Shown: piece after piece, positions 20,835 through 31,143 of the stretch
Position numbering within the stretch: the stretch's first letter is position 1
Layout of the letters: each line of letters opens with the position of its first letter
From: Protula sp. h YS-2021
Taxonomy: Eukaryota; Annelida; Polychaeta; Sabellida; Serpulidae
Assembly (NCBI GenBank): GCA_949752745.1
Contig: OX457034.1
Span: forward strand, 2,576,646 to 2,640,645
Direction of reading: 5' to 3'
Length of the DNA stretch: 64,000 nt
Notes under the pieces: generated by a model
What the model was told of the DNA's origin: nothing
Databases searched by the model: none
What the model saw: only the letters and a program-made list of their open reading frames with translations
Made by a program: the position numbers and the translations under genes

Positions 20835-21272
20835 TCAAGTCTCACACAACAGTTCTAACAACTTTCCCATAATATTCTGACCAGGATATCCAGATGACAC
20901 TTTTTTCACACCAGCTCCCCACCAATGATCATACGTTGCTTCAACTAAAGTTTTGTCTTTACATTCTTGCAACTTGTTGCGAAACAATACACACTGATTC
21001 CATTTGACTTGTAAAACATCTTGCATTTTACTTCTCTTTACTGTATGCCATAAAGGATATGGTTTTATCCCTTTAGCAATACGTTTCGCTTCATATCCAT
21101 TTCTGGATGACACAATGGCTGAAGCAATATCTGGACGGTGATGAAAAACTGCTTTCTCATATTGATACAACGCTTCACTTGAGTTGAACACATGTCCATA
21201 CTTTTCAAGTCGTGTTGGAAACATGTTTGAAAGAACGTCCTTGTGACCACTGAATAGTACAAGATTCTCCAT
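20835..21272 (-). CDS. NADAR-family (YbiA/DUF1768-like) protein
   Basis: 145 residues, complete. Pattern of the NADAR family: FSGHKDVLSNMFP, then FNSSEALYQYEKA (Glu33, Lys40), AKRIAK, KMQDVLQVKW, LVEATYDHWWGAG (Glu111, Trp117-118) and GQNIMGKLLE. Known members are N-glycosidases acting on ADP-ribose conjugates or riboflavin intermediates; some reverse ADP-ribosylation. In a virus-like element it might counter host ADP-ribosylation or NAD-based defence, but that is inference. Conserved at 47169-47603, which argues for selection. Lies in the early-type gene cluster between a DSA-motif gene and the Cys-rich gene. Confidence 0.85.
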   Translation of the reverse strand: MENLVLFSGHKDVLSNMFPTRLEKYGHVFNSSEALYQYEKAVFHHRPDIASAIVSSRNGYEAKRIAKGIKPYPLWHTVKRSKMQDVLQVKWNQCVLFRNKLQECKDKTLVEATYDHWWGAGVKKVSSGYPGQNIMGKLLELLCET

Positions 21273-21467
21273 GTTGACTTTGTTTCTGTTGTTTTATTCT
21301 GACATGTCGGTTTCTTCCTGTAATAAAATATCTTTTAATATATTTGCTGCCTCTTCTATTAGTTCTTTCTTTGTTTACGTTGAAACCACTCACATAAAAC
21401 TAAATTTGCTAGTAAGAAAAACATTGTTAACAATTCACTATGTTGTTACAAAGATGTTAAAAGGTTT

Positions 21468-21797
21468 TTATATCTTTAAAGTTACCTGATAAAGCTGCTC
21501 GGTTTCCTCTTCTTCTTCTTCTTGTAGTTCACAACAATCTCTCAAATGATCAACTACGGTAAAATATACTTCTACATCAGTATAAAGCGCAGAATCAAAG
21601 TCAAAGTTAGGATCTTCTTCTATTCCAATTTTATGACATTCTCCAAGAAATCCTGAATGCAGTTCAATCACATCAAGACTATGATGTACAACATCCCAAA
21701 AAGCATCCAAATGATAAAGTTGATAGTCTGGAGTGCCACAGCAAGCAAGTTTAGTAATCATCAAGTCAATATAAGCTTTTTTAAAACATGCATCCAT
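21468..21797 (-). CDS. DSA-motif protein, 109 residues
   Basis: Unrecognised. Starts MDACFKKAYIDLMITKLACC; a central LDAFWDVVHHSLDVIEL helix is followed by CHKIG, an acidic stretch, FDFDSALYTDVEVYF and a Glu-rich tail. Orthologue at 46861-47157; a more distant paralogue at 47665-47943, and the protein at 22537-22977 shows the same spacing of an N-terminal FK..Y helix and a DIDSA motif. The four may be one family. The Glu run at the end is absent from copy 2. Confidence 0.7.
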   Translation of the reverse strand: MDACFKKAYIDLMITKLACCGTPDYQLYHLDAFWDVVHHSLDVIELHSGFLGECHKIGIEEDPNFDFDSALYTDVEVYFTVVDHLRDCCELQEEEEEETEQLYQVTLKI

Positions 21798-21821
21798 CTT
21801 GTTTCAGTGTCTTGTGGGCTT

Positions 21822-22448
21822 TTACGTTGCTTCACTGACTTTAAGTACTCCACACTTGCCGCAGAAGTTGTTTGGTTCACACAACTTGCAATTATACTTG
21901 TGGCAGTGGCAATGATAATCCTCCACATATCTACAAGCACCGCAATAGTCACAGGTAAGTCCAAGTTGATTTTGTACGTTCATGTTCTCCAACTGAACTT
22001 CAGCCAGCCTTTTCTTGGATAGCTTTGACACCTTCATCCGACCATCCTTTTGCAGCTTGATGATCGTTTTCTTGTTATGACATTCCTCACATGGTGATAG
22101 GGCTGAGTTGATGTTGCCCATCTCCTGAAGCAGTGTCTCCCATTCACCATCATTCATGTTGATGTGATGTGTGTATTCTTTCCCTTCAAACCGTGACGTG
22201 CGCACAAAACTGACATAACGCATATCCAAGTATGAAATGACTTCAAGTCACTTCGTTTGCGTGAAGTATAGTTTGAAGCCAATGTCGCGTAAATTTTTCA
22301 AGCTCTGACACACAATCTTCCACGAAGATGGTGAATAAGCACACCATCTCTCTCCACGTGTGATGCGTAGAAATGGTCCATATTCATCATGCTCCACAGT
22401 AATGGTTAAGTTAGCACTAATTTTAAAGCTGCTTGTCTTGTTCTCCAT
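21822..22448 (-). pseudogene. PC4-like plus zinc-ribbon protein, internal stop
   Basis: ATG 22448 (MENKTSSFKISANL). First part: two strand-helix units like the PC4 genes (LTITVEHDEYGPFLRI with SPSSWKIVCQSL; then DMRYVSFVR with NMNDGEWETLL). Second part: many Cys/His pairs (CDYCG, CHCHKYNCKLC, FCGKCG), probably zinc binding. TGA at 22248-22250 stands at a Trp codon of copy 2. Transcribed from the TATA box at 22532-22541. Role unknown; single-stranded nucleic acid binding is plausible. Confidence 0.7.
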
Positions 22449-22531
22449 GGCTGCCACAATGTACTGATGACTTCACGTCCACTCCCTCCAACTGTCTGCT
22501 GAGAAATGACTTCACTCTGCTGAGTCCACTC

Positions 22532-22541
22532 CCTTTTTATA
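22532..22541 (-). promoter_or_regulatory. TATA box overlapping the upstream gene's stop
   Basis: TATAAAAAGG on the minus strand. The TAA that ends the gene at 22537-22977 (codons Trp-Val-stop) lies within it. It precedes the PC4/zinc-ribbon ATG by about 83 bases. The same arrangement is found in copy 2 at 46180-46188. Confidence 0.65.
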
Positions 22542-22977
22542 CCCAACCATCCGCTGAGTCAGCTCCCTTTTCAAACCTCTTGCAAAGTTTTGAATTCACT
22601 TCAACTCGTCCATGGTTGAATCGAACAAGGTCTGATACATTCGTCGTCAATGGAACATCATCATCATAAAGTAAAATGATTCTTGCAGCTATAGTTAACA
22701 TGAGGTCAGTTGCCCAAATTGTATTCGCGTTGATAAATGCTGAATCAATGTCATAAGTTGATAGTATATGTAGATCTTCACAGTCACGTAGAAACGAGTC
22801 GATGAAATAATCACTTGGAATAGCCTTTCCAACAGCTCCCCAATGCAGATGTAAATTCTTCACTTGCTGCATCCAATCCCATTCAAAAGCAGGAAGCTTT
22901 GAAAATACATAGTTAGTATAATTCACTTTGAAGACGTCATCCATAGTCATACTTCTGTCAAGAAGTAATGCCGACAT
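22537..22977 (-). CDS. DSA-motif protein, 146 residues
   Basis: First gene at the integrase end of copy 1, intact. Unrecognised. MDDVFKVNY near the start, WDWMQQVKNLHLHWGAVGK helix, SFLRDCEDLH, YDIDSAFINANTIWA, an AARIILLYDDDVP segment and a conserved DLVRFNHGRVEVNSK. No signal peptide or membrane segment is obvious. Orthologue at 45756-46184. Preceded by TATAAAAG (23057-23064 minus). First position next to the terminus suggests early expression. Confidence 0.7.
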   Translation of the reverse strand: MSALLLDRSMTMDDVFKVNYTNYVFSKLPAFEWDWMQQVKNLHLHWGAVGKAIPSDYFIDSFLRDCEDLHILSTYDIDSAFINANTIWATDLMLTIAARIILLYDDDVPLTTNVSDLVRFNHGRVEVNSKLCKRFEKGADSADGWV

Positions 22978-23056
22978 TGTGAAGTATTTTCTCGTCTCGT
23001 CTCCACTTGTTGACAGAATGTATTACTAGTTGACTAGTTGACATGTTTCACTCATG

Positions 23057-23064
23057 CTTTTATA
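23057..23064 (-). promoter_or_regulatory. TATA box at the integrase end of copy 1
   Basis: TATAAAAG on the minus strand after a GATTACATGGAATTAG context, 80 bases before ATG 22977. Copy 2 has a TATA box with GATTACATCAAAGTGG at the equivalent place. Confidence 0.6.
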
Positions 23065-23099
23065 CTAATTCCATGTAATCAAAATATGGTGTGTAACTA

Positions 23100-23620
23100 C
23101 TTCAAAAATTGTTAAAATTGCTGACTCAGCAGAATTTTACTTGTGTATATGAATGTCTCACTTACAGTTGTACTGCTGTAAAGCAGAGACATCTGACGGT
23201 GAAGTCAAATAGTATTCATCCGCGAAATAGCACAGGAAATAACTGAATCAAATGGTGAAATTTTTATGTAAATCAGTCAACTATAACGAAAGTTATCCCA
23301 ATTTTTTACAAAGTTAAAATGGTGGTAAAAATGCATACAGCCACCTGCGCAACTAGCCCATCATCACTTTATAACAAAAGTTTACATAAACCTGAATCAA
23401 ATGGTGAAATTTTCATTGAAATCGACAACCTATAACGAAAGTTATCACACTTTTTCATTTTTTACACAGTTAAAATGGCGGCATGTCACATTATGCATAC
23501 AGCCAGCTGCGAAAATAGCCTGTGACTACTTTATGACAGAACTTTACATCAAACTGAATCAAACAGTGAAATTTTCATATAAATCAACCAAGTAGTTTTA
23601 AAGTTATACATTCTTGAAGT
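23100..23620. repeat. Subterminal ~150-bp tandem repeats, copy 1 integrase end
   Basis: About two and a half diverged units with CTGAATCAAATGGTGAAATT, CTATAACGAAAGTTATC, AAAATGG(C/T)GG, ATACAGCCA and AACTAGCCCATCATCACTTT. The adjoining block with GCAGAGACATCTG and TATTCATCCGCGAAATA also occurs at the polymerase end of copy 2 (58900-58980). No gene. Confidence 0.85.
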
Positions 23621-23639
23621 TAGCCATATCACGATCCTG

Positions 23640-23954
23640 GGGGGGGGGGCACACTTTTTATCATAGGGTCTGTCCAGACTGCCGTCTAGGGGGGTCATCA
23701 CTTCTTGCCATACTTTTTACTATAGGGTCTGTCCAGACTGCCGCCTAGGGGGGGGGGCGTCATCTTTCCTTTACCCTGACTGCCTGTTGCCGTGGTTACG
23801 TCGCCCATGACGTCACTATGGCGCACAATGATTGACAGGTGGCAGTGGGCTTAATTGGCTTAATTGGCTTAATTGACTTAATTGACTTAATTGATCACGT
23901 GATTGATGACGTCACGATGATTGACTGGGGCAGAACTCTTATTTCCATACTACT
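23640..23954 (-). repeat. Right terminal inverted repeat, Polinton copy 1
   Basis: Reverse complement of the left TIR with a few substitutions and repeat-number differences in the AATTAAGTC/AATTAAGCC run and the poly-G tracts. Ends ...CATACTACT at 23954. It carries the same TGACGTCA and CACGTG sites and two CTAGGCGGCAGTC-type modules, one changed to CTAGACGGCAGTC. Confidence 0.9.
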
Positions 23955-24443
23955 GATTTATATTATGACACGAGTTCACAAACCAAAGATTGGCACATAT
24001 TGTCACACGAGTTCACACACCAAAGAATGGCACATATTGTCATACGAGCTCACACAATAAAGAGGGCCACATATTGTCACACGAGTTCACAAAACAAAGA
24101 GGTGAACATATTGTCATACGAGTTCCCAATAAAAAGAGGGGGACATATTATCACACGAGTTCACACACCAAAGAGGGGCACATATTGTCACTCGAGTTCA
24201 CACACCAAAGACGGGCACATATTGTCACACTAGTTCGCATCAAAAAGAGGGGAACATATTGTCACACGAGTTCACACACCAAAGACAGGCACATATTGTC
24301 ACACGAGTTCACACACCAAGAGGGGCACATATTGAAACAGGAGTTCACACACCAAAGGGGGGCACATATTGTGACTCGAGTTCACACACGAAAGAGGGGA
24401 ACATATTGTCACACGAGTTCGCACACCAAAGAGGGGCACATTT
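23955..24443. repeat. Satellite array resumes (with right target duplication GATTTA)
   Basis: 37-bp monomers as at 1-7620, here more diverged and without the 1473-bp order. The first bases GATTTATATTATGACACGAG are homologous to the monomer near 7110, and 23955-23960 is the copy of the 6-bp target duplication. The array ends after about 13 monomers. Confidence 0.9.
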
Positions 24444-25779
24444 TCCTTATTTACATTTTATCCGTAACAACAACTCTCCCTGCACCAGCACCACAAGGAC
24501 AACACCCCGTGCACCATTAGGTATCACACCTAACGTGTGGTCTCTATGCCCTCGTAAAATCGACTGCTGGTGGTGCAGCAGCACGTTCCTTATATAGTTG
24601 CTGGCAGAACAGCCGCCGCTAATTAAAAATGCAGCCAATCAAAGAGCTTTCCGCCTCATGCATGAACCAATGAAAAAATAGCTGCCCAAAAACATACCTT
24701 ACAAGTAACGTAGCGACCAAAAAGTGATGTTTTCAAAACGATCACGAAATCCTTTACAAAGTGGCACTATCGGTTCTAATCTGCAGAAAAATGTTAAATA
24801 CTTGAAAACTACATGAAAAGTTTGTAATAGGTAGCACAAAAATTTTCCTCATCTGAAAAACCGGCAAAATGAAAAGTTCCAAACACAAAAACATTGCCAT
24901 ATGCACAATCTTGAATCGCTTTACGGAACGCTCTGTGAAGCTTAAAATTTCGTCGTCGACTTCCGAAGATACCCGATATACTTGATATATAAGTAAATTT
25001 TAAAATGACACAAAATCTATCGAAAGGACTTCAAACGAACTTGAAACTAGTACCAACGTGTTCACTACACAACGATCCCTCCAAATTCTAAACCGATCGG
25101 CACGGGCCTGTCACTCAGTATACCCAATGCGACACGTCAACAGTTTCCCAATGAGTTCACTCGACTATTCACCACTTCTTAACACCTGAAAGGAAACGAC
25201 TGCACCAACGGGCGCTTTTCTGCATTTCCACGAAGCGGACGCATCCTCCACCACAACAAACGTCTATTTTAATTGATTTTAGTTTCAACTGAGTCTTCCT
25301 ATAATAACAGAAAAGACACAATATGACCCTAACGGGTTGCCGGTGTCGTTAAACAAATCAATTAATCAATCAATCAAAATCCTTAGAGGCACCGAGAGTT
25401 GGAAGTCATCGGACGAAGGTCTTGGTGTGGACCAGTTGTTCTTGCTTGAAGCAGCTTTGTAGCAGAGTTTCGAGTAAGGCAGAGACGAGTACAAGTTGGA
25501 TGACGTTAAACAGCTGCTGTGCGGGATGAAATGACGAGCGTGTATTGCTCGACCATCAGGAGTTATCAGTGCTGGGACCTTGTGTTTCTCTACCCAATGG
25601 TACATTATGACAATTTGGCTCAGTGACATCATACAATGACATCAGTGTGTGGTTGGTATTAAGTAACAGTGATAATACAGTGAAGTAAAATTGTTGACTG
25701 GATGCCAGACGCCATATATTTATTGAAATGAATTGGTGCTACCCCCTGATGTCGAACTGATCAAGCCACTACCATTTTT
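24444..25779. other. Non-coding; possible leftward promoter at 24560-24660
   Basis: On the minus strand TATATAAGG (24589-24597) lies downstream of CCAAT-type boxes on either strand (24636-24640, 24666-24671). No downstream ORF is convincing; the transcript would run into the satellite. The segment 25325-25378 (CTAACGGGTTGCCGGTGTCG, then TTAAACAAATCAATTAATCA) looks like the tail of a short interspersed repeat. No coding gene seen. Confidence 0.4.
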
Positions 25780-26120
25780 AGCTCTCAGCCAATATTGGCT
25801 GAGCATTACTATCGGTCTGTCCGTCAGTCTGTCCATCTGTCTGTCTGTCCGTAAACTTTTTTGTCCGGTCGATATCTGAAACTATTTGTCGGAGCTTCAC
25901 TAAACCTTGCAGAAAGGAAGTATATATAGTGCAGATGTGCAACGGAGGATTCAATTTGTCCCACGTTCATTCATCTGTCCGCAAGTCGCACTTTAAACTT
26001 TTCTTGTCCGGGGGTTATCTCTACTATTCATCGGAACTTAACCATACTTACAGGAAGAAAGTATATATAGTGTAGATGTGCAAGGACCACAGTGATGTAA
26101 AGGCTATTGGCTGATAGCTC
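25780..26120. mobile_element. TIR element (MITE-like), copy A
   Basis: Begins AGCTCTCAGCCAATATTGGC and ends CTATTGGCTGATAGCT, imperfect terminal inverted repeats. The inside has CTGTC/GTCTGTCC repeats and two diverged units around AAGTATATATAGTG(C/T)AGATGTGCAA. It is related in inverted orientation to 27224-27474. No protein coded. Confidence 0.65.
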
Positions 26121-27223
26121 TGCATCTCCGATGCCTGTGTTTGGGAGCGTTAATTACACAAGAAGTGAAATATGATGTACTGTTTTTATTTGTGTTTCAC
26201 ACAGATAGTTTTCAACAATGAAGTAATGACACATTGGTTGTTATTTATCTTTAACCCTAACCCTAATACAGGCACACAAGCAATAAATATTAAAAAGAAC
26301 AAAAGCACCCGACCTCTGCAAATCCTCTCACTCTTCGCACGTTTTATAGCATAAACACAGTGTGACATAGTTAATAAGTCCAGTTTGTATGCATGCATTA
26401 CTTTCAAATAAAATGGCTAAGTTTCGACCTTAATTTTGGCTAAATAAATGAAAAGTCGGAGCTATGTTTTCGCAGCTCTTCAGCCGGTATCTCGTAACAA
26501 AAGCTCTCGAAGGTACTGTTGATTGACAAAAACTCTTTATACATCCACGCGAGTCTCCCACGGGAGTCCAATCCTAAGATTGTAATACATTTGTGCAAAA
26601 AGTATGATTTTTTGACGCATTCTCAAAAACGCATTCTTTTAGCGGAAGATACCCAGGTTCACAACAACAACAGATATTCTATCCTTATGCAAATTGGAAT
26701 GGAATCCCCTTGTAGTTCTCCTGACTATTAGCAGAAACGACTCCCCATTCCAAATGTTGACAGACGGACGAACCCATATCCAATACAGCTGTAGTAACTT
26801 GCCCCGTACTACGTGGCAGAGGGCTAATAAACCAATTCTCTGACCTGGCTATGTCAACAGAATGTTTTGGATGTTTACTCAGTCGCCTGACAGCAGGTTA
26901 AAATAATGTAAAAAGCAACTGGTGTCAGGTAGTGAGACAAGCACAATCCCTCGTTCACCTAACACTCTTTAACAATTAAAATGTTTTGAAGCGCTCTATT
27001 CAGGAGAAATCCATTTAGTATGTAAGCAAAGAGGGAGAAGGAAGTCTTATAGTGTGCGTACGCTAATATTAAACTTCAAAATGACGTCACAATTGATGCG
27101 TGGAGGGAAGGGGGATAAAAACGGGTAAATTTTTGCGTACGTACTAAATGGAAGGCCTCTTATATTTGCCAACTTTTGACACCCCTACCTCCGTACGTAA
27201 AACCATAGGCATCTCAGATGCAG
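26121..27223. other. Non-coding stretch
   Basis: No supported gene. It holds a short TTAACCCTAACCCTAA telomere-like run near 26250 and a GCGTACG-rich block (27053-27200) related to 27480-27550 and 41380-41500, suggesting an old interspersed repeat into which the next element was inserted. Confidence 0.5.
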
Positions 27224-27474
27224 AGCCCTCAGCCAATAGCAGTTACATCACTGTTGGCGAGTTACCTTTTTGAGATATCGCCCGGACAAGAAAAAGTTTA
27301 AAGTGCAACGGTCACGTGACAAACCGAACCACTCGTTGCACATATAGACCCTATATACTTTCTATCTGTAGGATTTGGTGAAGATCTAATGAAGAGTTTT
27401 CGAGATATCGCCCGACAAAAGAGTGGACGGACAGACCGATAACAATAGCCTTCAGACATATTGGCTGAGGGCTT
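27224..27474. mobile_element. TIR element (MITE-like), copy B
   Basis: AGCCCTCAGCCAATAG at the left end, TATTGGCTGAGGGCT at the right. The inside (GATATCGCCCGGACAAG, TATATACTTTC, GACGGACAGACCGATA) matches the reverse complement of copy A, with only one internal unit. Same non-autonomous family. Confidence 0.7.
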
Positions 27475-27947
27475 AAAATGTGACGTCAATCTGGAGATTA
27501 ACATTAGCATACGCACAGGGCTAGACCCCCTCTCTTCACGTACGTAATATATGGATAGCTCCTTACTGAAATAACACACAAAAGTAAACACAGATAAAAC
27601 AGAAATGCGTGAGTACTATGAAATCTATACACTGTTGATGTGACTGAGATATGCTATACTCATTTATGGTACATCAGGAGAACTTACATATTATCTGTTA
27701 TTTTTCAGTTTTCATAATTACTTATGGGGCTCTACATTAGGAAGGAACAATGTCACACTTGTTCTCAAGCAAACCGTTGAGTATGCCAAGAAATGTTTTT
27801 ATCTAGATAATATACATGAGATCTCCCTATTTTCTTTTCTCGAGCATAGTCTACTTAAGTCTTGCATTAGGGGTTAACAAATAAATGAAACGTTAAAGTA
27901 CGCTATAACAGTCGATAATATACTCAAAATTCATATATGAGAACAGT

Positions 27948-28569
27948 AGGGGTGTGCCGGTTTCAGCGAAATCCGAGCAAACTTTCTCTGTTGGGTGAGA
28001 ACAAAAAGCCGAATTCCAAAATTTCAGTTCGGTTTGGTTGTTTTTTAGATTCAATACCTTACTCAAAGACAGACATTTAAAAAGTGACGAAGGAATTATG
28101 TGGTCATTGGCAGGTTGCCAAAAAGGGGTTACACTGCAATAAAATGACATGCTGCTGCCTACGCATTTGCGTAGCGACGATATATGTGCCAGTCATAAAC
28201 TTATGGACCCGCATGGGCGTTAATATATAATATATATACTAGAAATGTGCCCGTTGGAACATAGATACTCCGACCAACGTTTCCAGTGTCACGATTTTTT
28301 AATAAGATGTAAGTGAAATTATTAAATTTCAAAGCATCAGTGTTACCTTGGACTCAGCTCTAGAACATATTGTATAGAAGCCATATACCAGCTTTGATTG
28401 AATCCGCGAATTGGAACTTATGTCATTCGTGACGCACACCCTGGCAGACAGACAAGTTAAAAACATTATGCACCTTTTGACCTTAGTCCGGTCGGTGCAA
28501 AATAAAAAACCGAACCGAACGTTTTGCCAACCGAACCTTACCGAGCTCAACTCAAACCGACACACCCCA
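27948..28569. mobile_element. hAT-like non-autonomous DNA transposon
   Basis: Ends AGGGGTGTGCCGGTTT and AAACCGACACACCCC form imperfect inverted repeats. They are flanked by AGAACAGT (27940-27947) and AGAACAGC (28570-28577), a possible 8-bp target duplication. CCGAACCGAACG-type subterminal repeats are typical of hAT termini. No transposase; 622 bp. Confidence 0.6.
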
Positions 28570-28577
28570 AGAACAGC

Positions 28578-29141
28578 CTCCCCTTGACTATTCATGACAG
28601 CCGCATCAGCAAACAACGGCTCTGATGCAAACTTTCTGTGTCTCATACACACACGTCACTCAGCGATCAATAGCAAGAGCCAACAAGAGTTCACTGGCAA
28701 GAACGCTAAGAATATCACAGATAAACTGTCACAAACTTGAAAGACTGGGTACTTTCAAGACAAGTGTTCCATCATCCTTCAACTTTATCAGCTATGTTAA
28801 CCTGCTGTTTCTTTGGTAACAGCACCTTTAAATTTTTATTTATGTTGATGTGCACCGTCTTTCTTTCGTTGATCACTTTCGCTCGTATCTTTTTGTACTG
28901 TTCTTCTCGGGGTAAGTGTTCGATACTCTTTATGGATTTCATGCCGAGGAATTTCATAATCTCTGCCTTGCCTTAAAGGAAAGAAATAGACACTTAAAAT
29001 TCAACAAGTTCACACCGTAATGGAGAGATGTATATCTCAATGTTTTAGAATAACTAAACCGCCCAGGTCAACTTTCCTTTACCTTATAAATTACAAGCTA
29101 TAATGATTCCTAAGAACAGATCGTCCTGAAAACTCATTGAA
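28578..29141. other. Mostly non-coding; weak minus-strand exon candidate
   Basis: The minus strand at 28772-28957 is open and reads a lysine-rich sequence (KSIKSIEHLPREEQYKKIRAK). It could be an exon of the leftward host locus, but no clear splice pair or family match supports it. Nothing else recognised. Confidence 0.2.
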
Positions 29142-29299
29142 CTATTTATAATTTTTTATATCTATAATTTTATTTGGTTCAATGACAGGAGTGAGATACA
29201 TACTAGGATAAGGCCCTTTTGGTTTCTGCAAAAATGCAGAAAAGTGTGTTTTCACTGCAAGAGTAACTTCTGCAGACCACCTGACAGCAGATCCAGTAC
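29142..29299 (-). CDS. Possible terminal exon of the SET/zinc-finger host locus
   Basis: After CCTTTTAG (acceptor-like) the frame reads GTGSAVRWSAEVTLAVKTHFSA to TAG. The W..E...AV...F pattern resembles a C-terminal segment I associate with the recombinase-like protein family seen at 31144-32517; that is from memory and weak. Two kb of intron-like DNA would separate them. Confidence 0.3.
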
Positions 29300-31143
29300 C
29301 TAAAAGGGAAACATCAAACAAAATGCCTGACTGCATAAAAATAAAACAACATACCAGAAAAGTTGTTGATTTTCAAAACCCTAAACTGCTGTAAAAGTAT
29401 TCTTGAACGACTTCAAACAGTGACTTAATTATAACGTCGAAGGCAAAATTGTACCAACTGGGCCACCAAAACTCGACATCTGAAAATATTTGCACAATTT
29501 GCTGCTTCAAGAAGAGATTCTAACAGTTTTCTGTATGTTAAAAGACATAAACAAATTAAGATACCGCTTATCTAACATGTCGGGGTTGTTTATTGTAAGG
29601 TTTGCCCAGACTCTGTTGATCATATTGTGGCACCTATTTCTCTTTTAGCTGGCGAAAATCCTTACAAATGCTTTGCAACTGTAGCTTCAAATGAATAAAT
29701 CAATGTTTTCTCAACACATTTTCTATCGATAGGACTCTCTTCTTCCTCTTCATGCATTGGCTCATATTCGCCTTAATTAATTCAGATTTATTATATATTA
29801 TAGTGACAATGTCATCTTTTTAGCCAATCTAGCTAATCATACACCTTGTACGCAGTGCGTACGCTTTGGACCATGCCTCCCCTCCCCCTGTACCCATATA
29901 CGCTTAGTAAAATGCAATATTCATATGTATATTGAAAATTGTGTTAGCACGCTGGTGGCTTGAACCCCCTTTCCACCTGTGCGCAGTGCGTATGTTTTGG
30001 CTGCGACTCCCTCCCTGCGTACACACCACATGAATGGCCCCTATCCCAATTTCATGATCATCAAGCAGAAGGACCGCTTACAAGAAGAGGTGCATTTGCT
30101 ATTATTTTTGCAGAATTATATGCTTTTATTTGATTTTAGCCCAGAGCACATGGTTTTTACAGCTGCTCGGCTCTATGGTGAACATATTCATAGTTGTCAT
30201 TTGATAAAACTGCAGGCTTTATTGCTTATGTAAATCAAACGACTATAAGCTTAAACGGATATGTCCTGGAACGTTCCTCCTATTTTTGTGAAATACAATA
30301 TACAAAATAAAGGGTAATACGACGTTTTAATGTGTTTAAAGGGATAAACCGGAGCATTCCAGGATATTGCCGATTTTTCATACTATCAGTATCCAGGCAG
30401 CCTCGTGTCCGTTTTCGGTGTGACTTCCCTGAGAAGTCTTTCTTAGGCGCGTCTGAAACTCGCGATTCACTCCAATCTGAGTCTGAATCAGAGTCGCTAT
30501 GGGTTCTCTCACACCCTTTCACATATCTAATTAAAGGGGCCTGATCATCACTATCAGATGAATTCCTGGTTCTTAACACCTCACAAGTACGTCGAGGTTG
30601 TTTTTGGGCTGTTGCTGCACACAGCTTTTCCAGGGTTCTTGTATCTGTTCATGGGAATTATTTAAGCCTAATTGTAATTTAGTTTATGCATTAAGCTTTT
30701 CAGTTTGCTCAAGTACCAAGGTGTTTACTGCCTCGTGCCCCTATAGCACCAGTGAAAAGTTAGGTTTCATCACATCACATCAGTGACAACATCAACACTT
30801 TAACTTATACAAAAACATAAATAATTTATTAAATCAATAGGTAAAGCATATTGAGAGACAATTTAAAAAATCAATACAATAAATGGAAAAACCTATCTGA
30901 AGTTTCACAAAGAATATCAAATGACCAATGTATACCCGAGATTTATATTGAAAACACACACACACACCTAAGAGACTGCACCTAGGGGTCTTTGGTTTAG
31001 CACCGGTTGAAGCAGTAGCAGCAGCTGACGCGCTACAAATGGCAACGCTGCCGTGCATACCGGGCCTACTTTTACCTTTTAACAAACTTACAGGATTACA
31101 GTAAATTTCGAAATCTATCTAATCGGTGAATTTTCAACGCAAT
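29300..31143. other. Non-coding / intronic
   Basis: No supported gene. The minus-strand ORF at 30280-30579 has a Ser-Asp-rich stretch and could be a fragment of a coding exon, but no splice context is convincing. GTACGCAGTGCGTACG-like near-palindromes occur at 29850 and 29985, marking a dispersed repeat. Confidence 0.4.

Larger units (their letters stand above)
7627..23954 (+). mobile_element. Maverick/Polinton copy 1 (about 16.3 kb)
   Basis: Large DNA transposon with terminal inverted repeats starting AGTA, the family B polymerase on the plus strand, and integrase, capsid and protease genes on the minus strand. It lies inside the 37-bp satellite. The gene set (pPolB, rve integrase, jelly-roll capsid proteins, adenain-like protease) defines a virus-like Polinton. 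The copy is defective: two in-frame stops and two active-site changes in the polymerase, a stop in the first PC4-like gene, a stop in the PC4/zinc-ribbon gene, a frameshifted Cys-rich gene, a frameshifted Cys-cluster gene, and a deletion that removed the ATPase and the end of the integrase. Capsid and protease ORFs are intact. Confidence 0.95.

Noticed and set aside
26250..26270. Interstitial telomere (CCCTAA repeats)
   Set aside because: Only two to three units; not distinguishable from chance.
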